Origin: Mucilaginibacter gossypiicola
GTDB taxonomy: Bacteria > Bacteroidota > Bacteroidia > Sphingobacteriales > Sphingobacteriaceae
Reading direction: 5' to 3'
Assembly: GCF_900110105.1 (NCBI RefSeq)
Contig: NZ_FOCL01000003.1
Coordinates: 62,001-126,000, forward strand
Length of the DNA: 64,000 nucleotides
A program made the position numbers and the translations under genes. The notes below the pieces were generated by a model. The model saw only the letters and a list, made by a program, of their open reading frames with translations. It did no database searches and was not told the DNA's origin. Below, piece after piece: positions 1-9,257 of the stretch (position 1 is the first letter of the stretch; each line of letters begins with the position of its first letter).

Positions 1-166
1 TTGTGTTTTAACCGTGAAAGTAAACATAGATCAAATATGTTTAAATGTTGCAAGCTAACTTTTTAAGATGTATTATTAACTTGTTGTTTATTTTTTATTA
101 TAATTATCAACTTAATCACGATTAAGGTTGTTATTAAGTAGTTCAAAACTTATTTTATAAAAACTT

Positions 167-532
167 ATGGATTTGCACCATGGTGAAATAGTGGAAAAAG
201 TGGTTAGGCGCAAAGGCTGCAGCATAAGCGAAATCGCACGATTCACTAACGTAAACCGTCGCTCCGTTTATTACTGGTTTAATCAAAAGTATTTAAAGCC
301 AAAAATCATATACAAAATTGGACTTTGCCTGAAACATGATTTTTCTATCGAATTTCCTCATTTGTTTACAGAGGGAGAATTTGATAATATTAAAAATCAA
401 GGTTATCAGGCACCTGACTATCGTGCAGACGAGGTAGAAGATTCTTATTGGAGAGATAAATATATTGAACTGCTGGAGAAGTACAACAAAAGTCTTCTTG
501 AAAATTCAAAAAAGAAATTTAATCAGCGTTAG
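167..532 (+). CDS. Small helix-turn-helix regulator (paralogue A)
   Basis: A 121-residue protein. Its N-terminal ~65 residues look like a Cro/XRE-type HTH (SISEIARFTNVNRRSVYYWF), followed by a linker and a short C-terminal WRDKYIELLEKY segment that may form a helix. It is clearly paralogous to the gene at 2123: both begin with HHG and IVE, share an HDFS-EFP stretch after the HTH, and end in a W-DKYI-LLE motif. It is probably a DNA-binding regulator, with target unknown. The ATG at 167 follows a very AT-rich leader with no Shine-Dalgarno, as is usual in Bacteroidota. A bidirectional hairpin terminator follows at 635-688. The HTH call is by eye; the role is not known. Confidence 0.75.
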   Translation: MDLHHGEIVEKVVRRKGCSISEIARFTNVNRRSVYYWFNQKYLKPKIIYKIGLCLKHDFSIEFPHLFTEGEFDNIKNQGYQAPDYRADEVEDSYWRDKYIELLEKYNKSLLENSKKKFNQR

Positions 533-634
533 GAATGTGCCGTGGCTAAATTGATTAAGCTTCTGCGCTAAAATTATTTTATAGATAAACAGAGAGAAAT
601 CTCCATAAATAACACCAACTTATAAACTTAAACT

Positions 635-688
635 AAAAATGCTTAATTCGGCTACTTAACTAATATAAGAGCCCAATTAAGCATTTTT
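635..688. terminator. Bidirectional intrinsic terminator between HTH gene and ppa
   Basis: Arms at 635-653 and 670-688 pair over 19 bp with one mismatch around a 16-nt loop. The outer end is AAAAAT/ATTTTT, so each strand gets a U-tract. It lies between two convergent genes, as expected for a shared terminator. Confidence 0.8.
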
Positions 689-703
689 AATTTCAGGCTA
701 TAC

Positions 704-1270
704 TTAGCCGGCAACTTTAACTTTGTTTTGAGCCGAATTAAAGTTAACATCATACAACACCTGACTGTCTTCTATAACACGGTGCGCGTAACTAACGCCC
801 ATCCAGCGTTCGACCGTTACATTTTTACCTTCTAAAACTTTATAGTCTTTAAAGAAACATTCTATCTCTTTAATAGTATGAGGGGGCAACTCGCTTAAAT
901 CGTTTATATAATTTACCGACATATCATTATTAGCAACAGCAATGATTTTATCATCCTGCTCACCATTATCAATCATATGCATTACACCTATCACTTTTGC
1001 CTCAATGATAGACATTGGAAAAACGTCAACCGAACATAAAACTAAAATATCAAGCGGATCTTTGTCGTCACAATAGGTTTGCGGGATAAATCCATAATTA
1101 GCCGGGTACATTACGGATGAAAAAAGAACACGGTCTAATTTTAAAAGGCCGGATTCTTTATCAATCTCATATTTAGCTTTTGAGCCCTTATGGATTTCAA
1201 TAACGGCATTTACAACGTAAGGAACTTTAGGCCCTGTTGAAACTTCATGCCATGGATGCTGTGTATTCAT
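704..1270 (-). CDS. ppa: Inorganic pyrophosphatase (family I, soluble)
   Basis: A 188-residue cytoplasmic family I pyrophosphatase, which hydrolyses PPi to phosphate and so pulls biosynthetic reactions forward. The metal-binding signature DKDPLDILV at residues 69-77 supplies the three conserved aspartates (D69, D71, D74). The conserved [11 protein letters not shown] stretch lies just before it, and KYEIDKESG near residue 34 fits the substrate-binding region. The length is close to the usual 170-190. It is monocistronic: it converges on the upstream HTH gene through a shared terminator, and a 23-bp inverted repeat lies 48-70 bp before its start codon. Confidence 0.95.
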   Translation of the reverse strand: MNTQHPWHEVSTGPKVPYVVNAVIEIHKGSKAKYEIDKESGLLKLDRVLFSSVMYPANYGFIPQTYCDDKDPLDILVLCSVDVFPMSIIEAKVIGVMHMIDNGEQDDKIIAVANNDMSVNYINDLSELPPHTIKEIECFFKDYKVLEGKNVTVERWMGVSYAHRVIEDSQVLYDVNFNSAQNKVKVAG

Positions 1271-1317
1271 TGGTAGTAATTTAATCTTCTGATTATTTTT
1301 TTATGAAAGTACTAACA

Positions 1318-1340
1318 ATTTGGCAATTTTATTGCCAAAT
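1318..1340. promoter_or_regulatory. Perfect inverted repeat upstream of ppa
   Basis: ATTTGGCAAT, a TTT spacer and ATTGCCAAAT form a perfect 10-bp dyad, 48-70 bp upstream of the ppa start on the minus strand. It could be an operator or a 5'-UTR hairpin. The two HTH regulators on either side are possible but unproven ligands. Confidence 0.45.
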
Positions 1341-2122
1341 CCCTATTCTATTTTTTATACACTTTGCTACTCAGTCACTTCTCAACGTATATTTCTCATT
1401 GCTTTATCCTGATTTACAGGTCCATGCAACGTTAAAATATATTTGCAATAAAAAACCCTTCAACTAACATATCGGGTACCAAAAAAAACAATAATTGCAG
1501 TTAGAATCACGATAACTTACCCCAAAAACAACTATATATTAAACGGCCACCAATTAACACTGGGTTTCATTTTAATAAAATATGGCAGGTAATTAAGCAT
1601 AGCACTTTAAATTAGCTGGCTATCAGGTTAATTCCATATTAATTAACTATTAATATAACAAAATTTAGTAGCAAATCATGTGGCACATATTTTCACAAAT
1701 TGCATTACAAGCATTAAAATTGTAACATTATTGTAACACATCGAGCCTTTTCTTCCCACTATTTCTTTCACTAATTAGCACAAAAGCTTCAAGCCCCACA
1801 ATACGGGAATAAAATTTCACACAATGCATACATTATTCCACACCGTGTGCGCAATTAAATACACAGCGTTCTGTTTTGAAAAACACATCAAAGAAAATAA
1901 ATATCATAAAAGTTAAAATTATTCTTAAAAGTTGGAAATGCCTTTTGCCGTCAAACCAACTTCTCCTATCAATTTCGTCAAGATTAAATTAAAGCCACTG
2001 GCATAGATGTTGCAATATGTGTTCACCTAATGATAGTTAGTCAATTAATTTGGTAACTAATTATTAATTAGCACCTAAGCTTATTTTGAATTAGTTTTTT
2101 AACTTTTTTACAGCTAAAAATT
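1341..2122. other. Long AT-rich intergenic region with no recognisable gene
   Basis: About 780 bp upstream of the second HTH gene. I see no convincing coding frame, RNA gene or long repeat. The only local symmetry is a short palindrome, CTAATT-ATT-AATTAG at 2057-2071, about 50 bp before the HTH start, which might be an autoregulatory site. The spacing is unusually long for this otherwise compact window. Confidence 0.5.
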
Positions 2123-2461
2123 ATGCAAAAACATCACGGTCAAATTGTAGAAATACTCGTTAGAAAAAAAGGTTTCAGTATTACAGAACTTGCACAACAT
2201 TCAGATGTAAGCAGAAGCGTGGTATACCAATGGTTCAACAGAAAAGAATTAAATGCAGATATTATTCATCGCATTGGCCGAATTGTAGATCATGACTTTT
2301 CGAACGAATTTCCGGAATATTTCCAAAAAACTAATAGTGGTAACTATGATACAAGAAATAGGGAAATGATGCGTCCAAATCAAAACAGGGTTAACCTTTG
2401 GAAAGATAAATACATCGTTTTGCTGGAACAGTATATTCAATTATTATCCACAGAACAGTAA
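2123..2461 (+). CDS. Small helix-turn-helix regulator (paralogue B)
   Basis: A 112-residue paralogue of the protein at 167. Over the first ~67 residues about half the positions are identical, including HHG at the start, the HTH core (SITELAQHSDVSRSVVYQWFN) and HDFS-EFP. The C-terminal W-DKYI-LLE motif is also kept, while the linker between has diverged in sequence and length. It is probably a DNA-binding protein of unknown target. A hairpin with a T-rich tail follows at 2524-2570. The pairing with paralogue A around ppa suggests an old local duplication. Confidence 0.75.
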   Translation: MQKHHGQIVEILVRKKGFSITELAQHSDVSRSVVYQWFNRKELNADIIHRIGRIVDHDFSNEFPEYFQKTNSGNYDTRNREMMRPNQNRVNLWKDKYIVLLEQYIQLLSTEQ

Positions 2462-2523
2462 TAATTATTTCTCAAATTACCCCAGGGGATAATATTGCCG
2501 CCTAAGCAAATCGCAATTAATAC

Positions 2524-2570
2524 TTGATTTCTTTTGCTTTTTTCAAAAGCAGAAGAAATCAAATAAATTT
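2524..2570 (+). terminator. Intrinsic terminator after HTH paralogue B
   Basis: TTGATTTCTT and the adjoining TTGCTTTT pair with AAAAGCA and AAGAAATCAA across a 3-nt loop, with one bulge, and are followed by ATAAATTTT. It lies 63 bp after the HTH stop codon. Confidence 0.65.
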
Positions 2571-2779
2571 TCCCATTCCGCTATCTGCGCCACAACATGT
2601 AATTCACTACATATTATAAGCTTGTTATAAAAGCGAACGCACTATGTACGTTTTCGATACATTAGCATAGCCAAAAACACAATACAACAAACTTAAAATC
2701 AACAACTTAAATCACTGGCATTATATTTTAAACAGCGTTACTGAAACTTCCTTTTATTTCTGTTTAAAATCGTAACGTC

Positions 2780-5191
2780 ATGATTAAAAACTACTTAAAA
2801 GTTGCATGGAGAAATCTCTTAAAAAATAAGGTTTCGTCCCTGATCAACATCGGCGGGCTCGCTATCGGTATGTCCGTTACTATCCTGATCAGTTTATGGA
2901 TCTGGGATGAATTCTCTTTCGATACATATCATCAAAACTATGAGCGCATTGCCCAGGTAAGGACGTGGCTTTTCGATCCTCATACCAAGGATCCCTATGC
3001 TAATTCATCAATGCAGGTCCCGATGGTAACAGAACTGAAAACCAACTATAAAGATAATTTTAAGCATATCGTTATGGCATCATGGGATGTTGATGATATT
3101 TTATCTGCCGGCGATAAGAAATTATCCAGAACAGGCTTGTTTATGGATCCGGGTGCGCCAGATATGCTTACCCTCAAAATGATTTACGGTTCAAGATCCG
3201 GATTAAAAGATCCTTATTCTATCATGCTGTCGCAATCAACCGCACAGGCTTTTTTTGGTGATAGCAACCCTGTAAATCAGGTAATGAAGATCAATAATAA
3301 ATTGAATGTGAAAGTTACCGGCGTTTATGAAGATCTGCCGCTAAACACACAATTCAAGGATCTTAAGTTTATCTCACCTGCCGATTTATGGGTAATTGAT
3401 AATCCATGGATAAAACAGGCCTCAACTGACTGGCAAAACCACTTTCTGAAAATTTATGTAGAAATCAGTCCTAACACAGATTTTGAAAAGGTTTCAAGAA
3501 ATATCAAAGACGCTGAAATAAAAAATCTGAGCAACTTCAAAGACGAGGCTAAACTAAACCCGCAGGTGTTTTTACACCCCATGCGCGATTGGCACCTGCA
3601 TAGCTATAAGAGGGGCTTTGCCGATAGCGGGCCGATGCAAATGGTATGGCTCATTGGAATCATCGGTACTTTTGTATTGCTCCTGGCCTGTATCAATTTC
3701 ATGAACCTAAGCACTGCCCGTTCAGAAAAACGCGCTAAGGAAATAGGTGTAAGGAAAGCCATCGGTTCTATGCGCAAACAACTGATAGGTCAGTTTTATA
3801 GCGAATCTTTTCTGGTTGTGTTACTCTCGTTTCTCGCATCACTCATTTTGGTGAGATTATCGTTACCATGGTTCAACAATCTATCAGGAAAACAGGTAAT
3901 GATGCCATGGCAAAATGTTTATTTCTGGCTTGCCTGTACTGGCTTTATTTTCATAACCAGTATTATAGCAGGCAGCTATCCTGCATTGTACTTATCATCA
4001 TTCAATCCGGTAAAAGTACTGAAAGGCACATTTAAGGTTGGCCGTTTTGCAGCAATTCCGCGCAAAGCACTCGTAGTAGTACAGTTTACAGTATCGGTTG
4101 CTTTAATCATTTGTACCATTATTGTTTACCGACAAATCCAGGTAGCCAAAAACCGCCCGGTAGGTTATACCCGCGAAGGCCTGGTGATGATCGAAAAAAA
4201 ATCAAGCGATTTTGACGGAAAGTACGACCTGCTCCGCTCCGAACTCAAAAACACCGGTGTAGTAACCGAAATGTCCGAATCATTCGGCAAGGTTACCGAA
4301 ATAGCTTCAGGCAATGGCGGCTTTACCTGGCGGGGCAAAAACCCTAACCTTGAAGACCAATTTGGCACTTTACCTGTAACTTTTGAATATGGCAAAACGA
4401 TTGGCTGGCAATTTGTAAACGGGCGCGATTTTTCGAGGAATTTTATAACTGATTCATCTGGCATCGTCATCAACGAATCAGCCGTTAAATACATGGGGCT
4501 AAAAAACCCAGTTGGTGAAGAGGTAAGCTGGAAGTTTCAGGATCAGGCAGTAAAACATTATAAAATACTGGGCGTGGTTAAAGATATGATCATGGAATCG
4601 CCTTATGCACCAATGTATCCAACTATATTCATGATCAAAGGCCATGTACCTACAAGCTTGATCAATATCAAAATTAAACCGAATGTAAGCGCCAGCAAGG
4701 CATTACCTAAAATAGAAGCGGTTTTCAAAAAGCTAATTCCATCGGCCCCGTTCGAATACAAATTTGCAGATGACGAATATGCTGCAAAATTTGCGGCCGA
4801 AGAACACATAGGCAGATTGGCCTCCGTTTTTGCAGGTTTGGCTATTATTATTTCGTGCCTTGGTCTTTTTGGTTTGGCTTCATTTATGGCCGAGCAACGG
4901 GTGAAGGAAATTGGCGTGCGCAAAGTTTTAGGCGCATCTGTATTCAATTTATGGAGATTGCTTTCTAAAGACTTCGTTTTACTGGTGATGATATCCTTAT
5001 TAATTGCCTCTCCCCTTGCTTATTATTTCATGAACAAGTGGCTGCAGCATTATCAGTTCCGCACCGAAATTTCCTGGTGGGTATTCGCAGCTACAGCAGC
5101 AGGCGCGTTCCTGATAACTTTGTTTACGGTAAGTTATCAAAGCATCAGGGCCGCGCTTGAAAACCCGGTAAAGAGTTTAAGAAGTGAATAA
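2780..5191 (+). CDS. ABC transporter permease, MacB/FtsX type
   Basis: An 803-residue inner-membrane protein with the layout of Bacteroidota MacB-like permeases: an N-terminal TM helix (~20-42) after the typical MIKNYLKVAWRNLLKNK start, a large periplasmic domain, three TM helices (~285-405), a second shorter periplasmic domain, then three TM helices (~690-790). Both FtsX cores are visible, including RAKEIGVRKAIG near residue 320 and RVKEIGVRKVLG near 710, the paired coupling motifs of this double-length family. No ATPase gene is adjacent, so the nucleotide-binding partner must be encoded elsewhere. Such proteins usually work in lipoprotein, peptide or drug efflux; the substrate here is unknown. 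It converges closely on the efflux operon at 5197. Confidence 0.9.
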   Translation: MIKNYLKVAWRNLLKNKVSSLINIGGLAIGMSVTILISLWIWDEFSFDTYHQNYERIAQVRTWLFDPHTKDPYANSSMQVPMVTELKTNYKDNFKHIVMASWDVDDILSAGDKKLSRTGLFMDPGAPDMLTLKMIYGSRSGLKDPYSIMLSQSTAQAFFGDSNPVNQVMKINNKLNVKVTGVYEDLPLNTQFKDLKFISPADLWVIDNPWIKQASTDWQNHFLKIYVEISPNTDFEKVSRNIKDAEIKNLSNFKDEAKLNPQVFLHPMRDWHLHSYKRGFADSGPMQMVWLIGIIGTFVLLLACINFMNLSTARSEKRAKEIGVRKAIGSMRKQLIGQFYSESFLVVLLSFLASLILVRLSLPWFNNLSGKQVMMPWQNVYFWLACTGFIFITSIIAGSYPALYLSSFNPVKVLKGTFKVGRFAAIPRKALVVVQFTVSVALIICTIIVYRQIQVAKNRPVGYTREGLVMIEKKSSDFDGKYDLLRSELKNTGVVTEMSESFGKVTEIASGNGGFTWRGKNPNLEDQFGTLPVTFEYGKTIGWQFVNGRDFSRNFITDSSGIVINESAVKYMGLKNPVGEEVSWKFQDQAVKHYKILGVVKDMIMESPYAPMYPTIFMIKGHVPTSLINIKIKPNVSASKALPKIEAVFKKLIPSAPFEYKFADDEYAAKFAAEEHIGRLASVFAGLAIIISCLGLFGLASFMAEQRVKEIGVRKVLGASVFNLWRLLSKDFVLLVMISLLIASPLAYYFMNKWLQHYQFRTEISWWVFAATAAGAFLITLFTVSYQSIRAALENPVKSLRSE

Positions 5192-5196
5192 AACGA

Positions 5197-6792
5197 TCAA
5201 TAAACTACCGGTGCAGGTTGGCGTGATTTAAGGTTTATGATTGTGCGGTTAGCCGATGGGAATAAAATCACCAACAAAATAAGAGCAAGCAACACCCAGC
5301 TGATGAGCTGATAATAATCAACAGCAAAACGCAGCTGGGCTTGCGCATTGATATTTTTGTTGAGCAAACCGTTGGCTATTTTCGTGGCCTGATCGGCAGC
5401 TATACCTTTGCCTGTTAAAGCTTGCTTATATACAGCTAACTTTTGAACAGCAAGCGGGTTTAACTGGCTCAATTGCTCCTGGAAACGATTGGCATGATCA
5501 TTTTGCCTGTATAATTGAAAATAATTGATAAGCGCGATACTGCTGCTAAAACCCGTAAAACGCATAAAAATACCAACTGCAGAACCGGTTGTACCATATT
5601 GAACCGGAGATGATGAAATTACAAATAGGATTACCGGGGTCATCAGCATACCTGCTCCTAATCCCTGTAATACAACCGGGATTATCAGATCTTCGGTATT
5701 AACCTGTGATGAGAAAACAAAGCACATATACACATGAAACGCCAGCAACAAGGTAAAGCCTAAAATAAGGATATGCCGCAAAGGTTTTTTCATCAGCAAA
5801 AATCTCGATGATATGGTTACACTGACAATAATACCCGCCAGGTTATAAATAAGCAGATACCCAACATGGATTGGATCCATCCCCATGGCGCTGCTCATAA
5901 ATGACGTAGTAACGCCAAACGCTCCACGACAGATATAAAACACAAACAGCAACAGCGCTGCCAACACAAATTTGCGGGATTTAAAAGCCTGGATGTGAAA
6001 ATAAGGGCGCTTTGAACTGAGCTGTCTAAAAACAAAAACGGCAAACAGTGCGATAACTATGGCAACGCTGTAAACAATCCGTTTGTCATCAAACCAATCA
6101 TACTGCTGACCGTAAACCATAATGTAGCCTATCAAACAAAGTCCGGCCGAATAGATAACAAAACTGGCCCAATCCAATTGGTACAAAGGCAGCTTACGGT
6201 TAAGGCGCACATTGTTCATGATGATACACATCAATATCGCTCCCGGTAAAAAGGAGTAAATAGCACATTTATATATTACATTGAAATTAAAATCATCAAT
6301 AATAGATGCTGTAAATAAGGTTGACAGGGGCGATACGCATAACAGGATGCAATAAACAACCGAATAGCCAATTTCCTTTGATCGTTCGCTATGCAAACGG
6401 GTAAACATAAGCGTGAGTGTAATGCTGAGGCTTGCACAAGTGAGCATGCCCTGTATATATCTAAAAATTAACAAAACAAAAAAGGTGTGCACGTAGTAAC
6501 AGATATAACAGGTAGTTACCAACAGCAATACACTGATGAGCAAATAAGTTTTACTGGCAATATTTCTGAAAAAGCGTTTTTCCAATACCACAAAACTTGC
6601 TGTTGCAGCATACAGTATGATCATCGAGTATTGCGCATCATTTGGACTGATACCGTAATAACCTGCAGCCGCCCCCACATTACTAATAGACAGGGAGAAC
6701 AAAATTATACCGGGCAGTACCACCAACAGCAATGTGATACGGATCAACCATTCGGGTACCCAGGGCTTAAAAACAGGGATTAGATTGCTCAT
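5197..6792 (-). CDS. MFS efflux transporter, DHA2/EmrB-like (14 TM)
   Basis: A 531-residue, very hydrophobic protein with about 14 predicted membrane helices, the size and pattern of DHA2-family proton antiporters such as EmrB. It is the last gene of a three-gene operon with the HlyD-like adaptor (5 bp upstream) and a TolC-like channel. Together they form a tripartite pump that crosses both membranes. Sequence motifs are weaker than in classical EmrB, so drug specificity cannot be read. The divergent AraC gene at 9258 is the likely regulator. Confidence 0.9.
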   Translation of the reverse strand: MSNLIPVFKPWVPEWLIRITLLLVVLPGIILFSLSISNVGAAAGYYGISPNDAQYSMIILYAATASFVVLEKRFFRNIASKTYLLISVLLLVTTCYICYYVHTFFVLLIFRYIQGMLTCASLSITLTLMFTRLHSERSKEIGYSVVYCILLCVSPLSTLFTASIIDDFNFNVIYKCAIYSFLPGAILMCIIMNNVRLNRKLPLYQLDWASFVIYSAGLCLIGYIMVYGQQYDWFDDKRIVYSVAIVIALFAVFVFRQLSSKRPYFHIQAFKSRKFVLAALLLFVFYICRGAFGVTTSFMSSAMGMDPIHVGYLLIYNLAGIIVSVTISSRFLLMKKPLRHILILGFTLLLAFHVYMCFVFSSQVNTEDLIIPVVLQGLGAGMLMTPVILFVISSSPVQYGTTGSAVGIFMRFTGFSSSIALINYFQLYRQNDHANRFQEQLSQLNPLAVQKLAVYKQALTGKGIAADQATKIANGLLNKNINAQAQLRFAVDYYQLISWVLLALILLVILFPSANRTIINLKSRQPAPVVY

Positions 6793-6797
6793 GGCTG

Positions 6798-7853
6798 TTA
6801 GTTTTTGGGTACGGTTACACTGGCGTTCATGCCTGCACTTAAAAAGTTAGCGGCTTTACTATCAATTTTTATTTTTACAGGGATACGTTGGGCAATCTTC
6901 ACGAAGTTACCGGTAGAGTTATCAGGCGGCAACAACGAAAAACGCGAACCAGTGGCCGGTGATAATGAAAGGATTTCTCCTTTTATTTTCCTGTCGGGAT
7001 AAGCATCTGTAGTAATTTCCACGCCACCACCTATATGCATGTTATGCAACTGTGTTTCTTTAAAGTTAGCTACTACCCATAACCCGGTTTCTTTATCAAC
7101 GATATAAGCAAGCGTTTGGCCTAACTGGATTTGCTGCCCCGGTTGGATAGTCCTTTTACCCATTTTGCCATCATAGGGCGCAGTTACAACAGTGTAGGAA
7201 ACATCGAGCTTATTCCGCTGCAATACCAACTCACGGCGTTTTATTTCGGATAGTACCGGCGAAATTTGCGAGCGGCTGTCATTTACTTTTGACAGCGATG
7301 CCTGGTAGTTATTTAACGAGGCCTGATAATCAGACCTGGCTACATCAAGCGCGCTCTGTACATTCTCCAATTGTTGTTTAGTGGCCGATTCTGCTTCATA
7401 TAGTTTGGTGAACCGGTCAAATTCCTGCTGGGCTTTAACCAATTTAGCTTTGGTGGCAGCTATCTGTACTTTGTTTACTTCCGCTATTTTAGCAGCAGTT
7501 TCTACATTACTTTCCAACACACTCACCTGCTCGCGCGCGTTTTGAAGTCCTGCGCCGGCTTCCTCTTGTTGTATTTGATATTCACGGTTATCGATAATAA
7601 GCAGGGTATCTCCTTTTTTTACGTCCTGATTTTCATCATACCGTATTTCTTTAATAAAACCGCTTACCCTTGCAGTAATCGGGTTTATGTAAGCTTCAAC
7701 CTGGGCATCGTCGGTTTCTTCATAGCTGTACAGGTGCACCAACGTTATAATACCCCATATCAGTAAGCCAGCAGCAACAATGCCGGCTATCCATGTGGTT
7801 ATTTTAGTTATTAACTTATCAGTTGCGGTATAAGTGTTTATATGCTTGTTCAT
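6798..7853 (-). CDS. HlyD/EmrA-family membrane fusion protein
   Basis: A 351-residue periplasmic adaptor with one N-terminal TM anchor (~17-40). The family motif TDDAQVEAYINPITARVSG lies near residue 52, the first half of the lipoyl (biotinyl-lipoyl-like) domain. A coiled-coil hairpin (~80-195) and the second lipoyl half with beta-barrel (VTAPYDGKMGKRTIQPGQ, ~220) follow. It would link the MFS pump to the outer-membrane channel. It begins 2 bp after the TolC-like gene ends and stops 5 bp before the MFS gene, so the three are almost certainly co-transcribed. Confidence 0.93.
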   Translation of the reverse strand: MNKHINTYTATDKLITKITTWIAGIVAAGLLIWGIITLVHLYSYEETDDAQVEAYINPITARVSGFIKEIRYDENQDVKKGDTLLIIDNREYQIQQEEAGAGLQNAREQVSVLESNVETAAKIAEVNKVQIAATKAKLVKAQQEFDRFTKLYEAESATKQQLENVQSALDVARSDYQASLNNYQASLSKVNDSRSQISPVLSEIKRRELVLQRNKLDVSYTVVTAPYDGKMGKRTIQPGQQIQLGQTLAYIVDKETGLWVVANFKETQLHNMHIGGGVEITTDAYPDRKIKGEILSLSPATGSRFSLLPPDNSTGNFVKIAQRIPVKIKIDSKAANFLSAGMNASVTVPKN

Positions 7854-7855
7854 GA

Positions 7856-9196
7856 TTAAAGTTTCCCGGTTACGTTTTGTAATTGATAATATTGAAGTTG
7901 AGCGGCTATCCTGGCAGCAGCCAGATCAAAGCGGGTTTGTAATAATTGCGTATCCGCATCAAGCAGATCAGTTATCAGCGATAGCTGGTTGAAGTACGTG
8001 TTATTGACAATACGTCTGTTCTCGGTGGCTTGCTGTACATTGGTTTTGCTTACGTCTACCCTATTTAACGCTTCTTTATATCTGAGCCAGGCTTCGTTTA
8101 CCTGCTGACGGATGCCATCTTCAGTTTGGGCATGTTCAATTTCCTGACTTTCCAGATCGAGCCTTGCCACTTTTACTTTATGGCTGTTATGATAAAATGA
8201 TGAAATAGAAAACGAAGCTTTTACACCGGCAAAACCCAAACCGTACAAGCTTGGCGAATACGGATAAAACAGGATCTGCGGATAGCTATAATTATAAGCT
8301 GCAAACAGGCCTACTTTTGGAGATACATTGGCTTTTATATTCTTCAATTTCAGTTTGCTTAGCTCTGTTTCCTGTTCGGAGATCTTAAGCTGATAAGCAT
8401 TCTTTCCCGCATCAGTTAAGTACTCGTCGTAAGTTTCCTTTCCTGTGGTATCCAGTTGCACCGCTTCAACAGGTACAACACGTTGCTCATCAGGCAAGCC
8501 TATCAGGATGTTCAACTTTTGATTGGCTATCGCGAGGTCATTATCTAACTGAACCAACGAGAGTTTTTGTTTGGAGAGTTTTAACTCGGCCCTCAACACA
8601 TCGCTCTTTAATACCACACCATTTTTTTGGAGCGTTTTGATTTGTAAAAGCTGTTTTTCCTGCGCTGCGATATCTTTCAACAGCAGATCTTTAAATATGA
8701 TACTGCGTTGCATATCGAGGTAATAAGCCGCGGCACGTAGCTTCACTTCAGATACGGTTAATTTTTGCTGTTCGCCGGCTATATTATTCTCACGTTTACG
8801 GGCGTCAATTTCCAGGTTGGTTTTATTGCCGTTATAAATGTTTAAATAAGCCTCTCCACCCACGGTATAGGTAGTGTGCAAAACCGGAAATTGAGTAGGC
8901 GTATTAAAAATACCGTTTTCGTAAACCGGCATATTGCTCACACGGGCATATTCGCCGTTAATGCCAATCTCGGGCAAACGTTCGGCTTTGGCATCTTTAA
9001 TGGCCTCCGCGCTGCTTGTTACACGTAATTGCTTAATTTGAACAGCTTTGCTGTTAATTGCTGCTTTTTGCCAAACCTGTGCTATGGTTAAAGGAAGGTT
9101 TTTGCTGGTATCAGCTATGGGTTGTTGTGCTTTTATTGAAATGCCCAACAACAAAACTGGCAACAAGGCCAGATAAAATTTACTATTAAAGTTCAT
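7856..9196 (-). CDS. TolC-family outer membrane efflux channel
   Basis: A 446-residue protein with a signal peptide (about residues 1-23, ending IKAQQ). It then has the two repeated helical OEP domains typical of TolC, rich in Q, A, L and K with long heptad stretches (~150-230 and ~350-445). It is the first gene of the efflux operon and is transcribed divergently from the AraC gene across a 61-bp gap that must contain both promoters. Confidence 0.92.
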   Translation of the reverse strand: MNFNSKFYLALLPVLLLGISIKAQQPIADTSKNLPLTIAQVWQKAAINSKAVQIKQLRVTSSAEAIKDAKAERLPEIGINGEYARVSNMPVYENGIFNTPTQFPVLHTTYTVGGEAYLNIYNGNKTNLEIDARKRENNIAGEQQKLTVSEVKLRAAAYYLDMQRSIIFKDLLLKDIAAQEKQLLQIKTLQKNGVVLKSDVLRAELKLSKQKLSLVQLDNDLAIANQKLNILIGLPDEQRVVPVEAVQLDTTGKETYDEYLTDAGKNAYQLKISEQETELSKLKLKNIKANVSPKVGLFAAYNYSYPQILFYPYSPSLYGLGFAGVKASFSISSFYHNSHKVKVARLDLESQEIEHAQTEDGIRQQVNEAWLRYKEALNRVDVSKTNVQQATENRRIVNNTYFNQLSLITDLLDADTQLLQTRFDLAAARIAAQLQYYQLQNVTGKL

Positions 9197-9224
9197 GGTG
9201 ATTTAATAGCACAAAGTTCGGTAG

Positions 9225-9253
9225 TTGTTAAAAGCTTATTTTATTTAAATTTG
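9225..9253 (+). promoter_or_regulatory. Bacteroidota-type promoter for the AraC gene
   Basis: A -33-like TTG (9225-9227), an 18-bp spacer and TAAATTTG (9246-9253), an exact match to the TAnnTTTG -7 box of Bacteroidota. The box ends 4 bp before the ATG at 9258, so transcription would start at or next to the start codon, implying a leaderless mRNA. No other Met codon is close. Confidence 0.5.
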
Positions 9254-9257
9254 CCAA

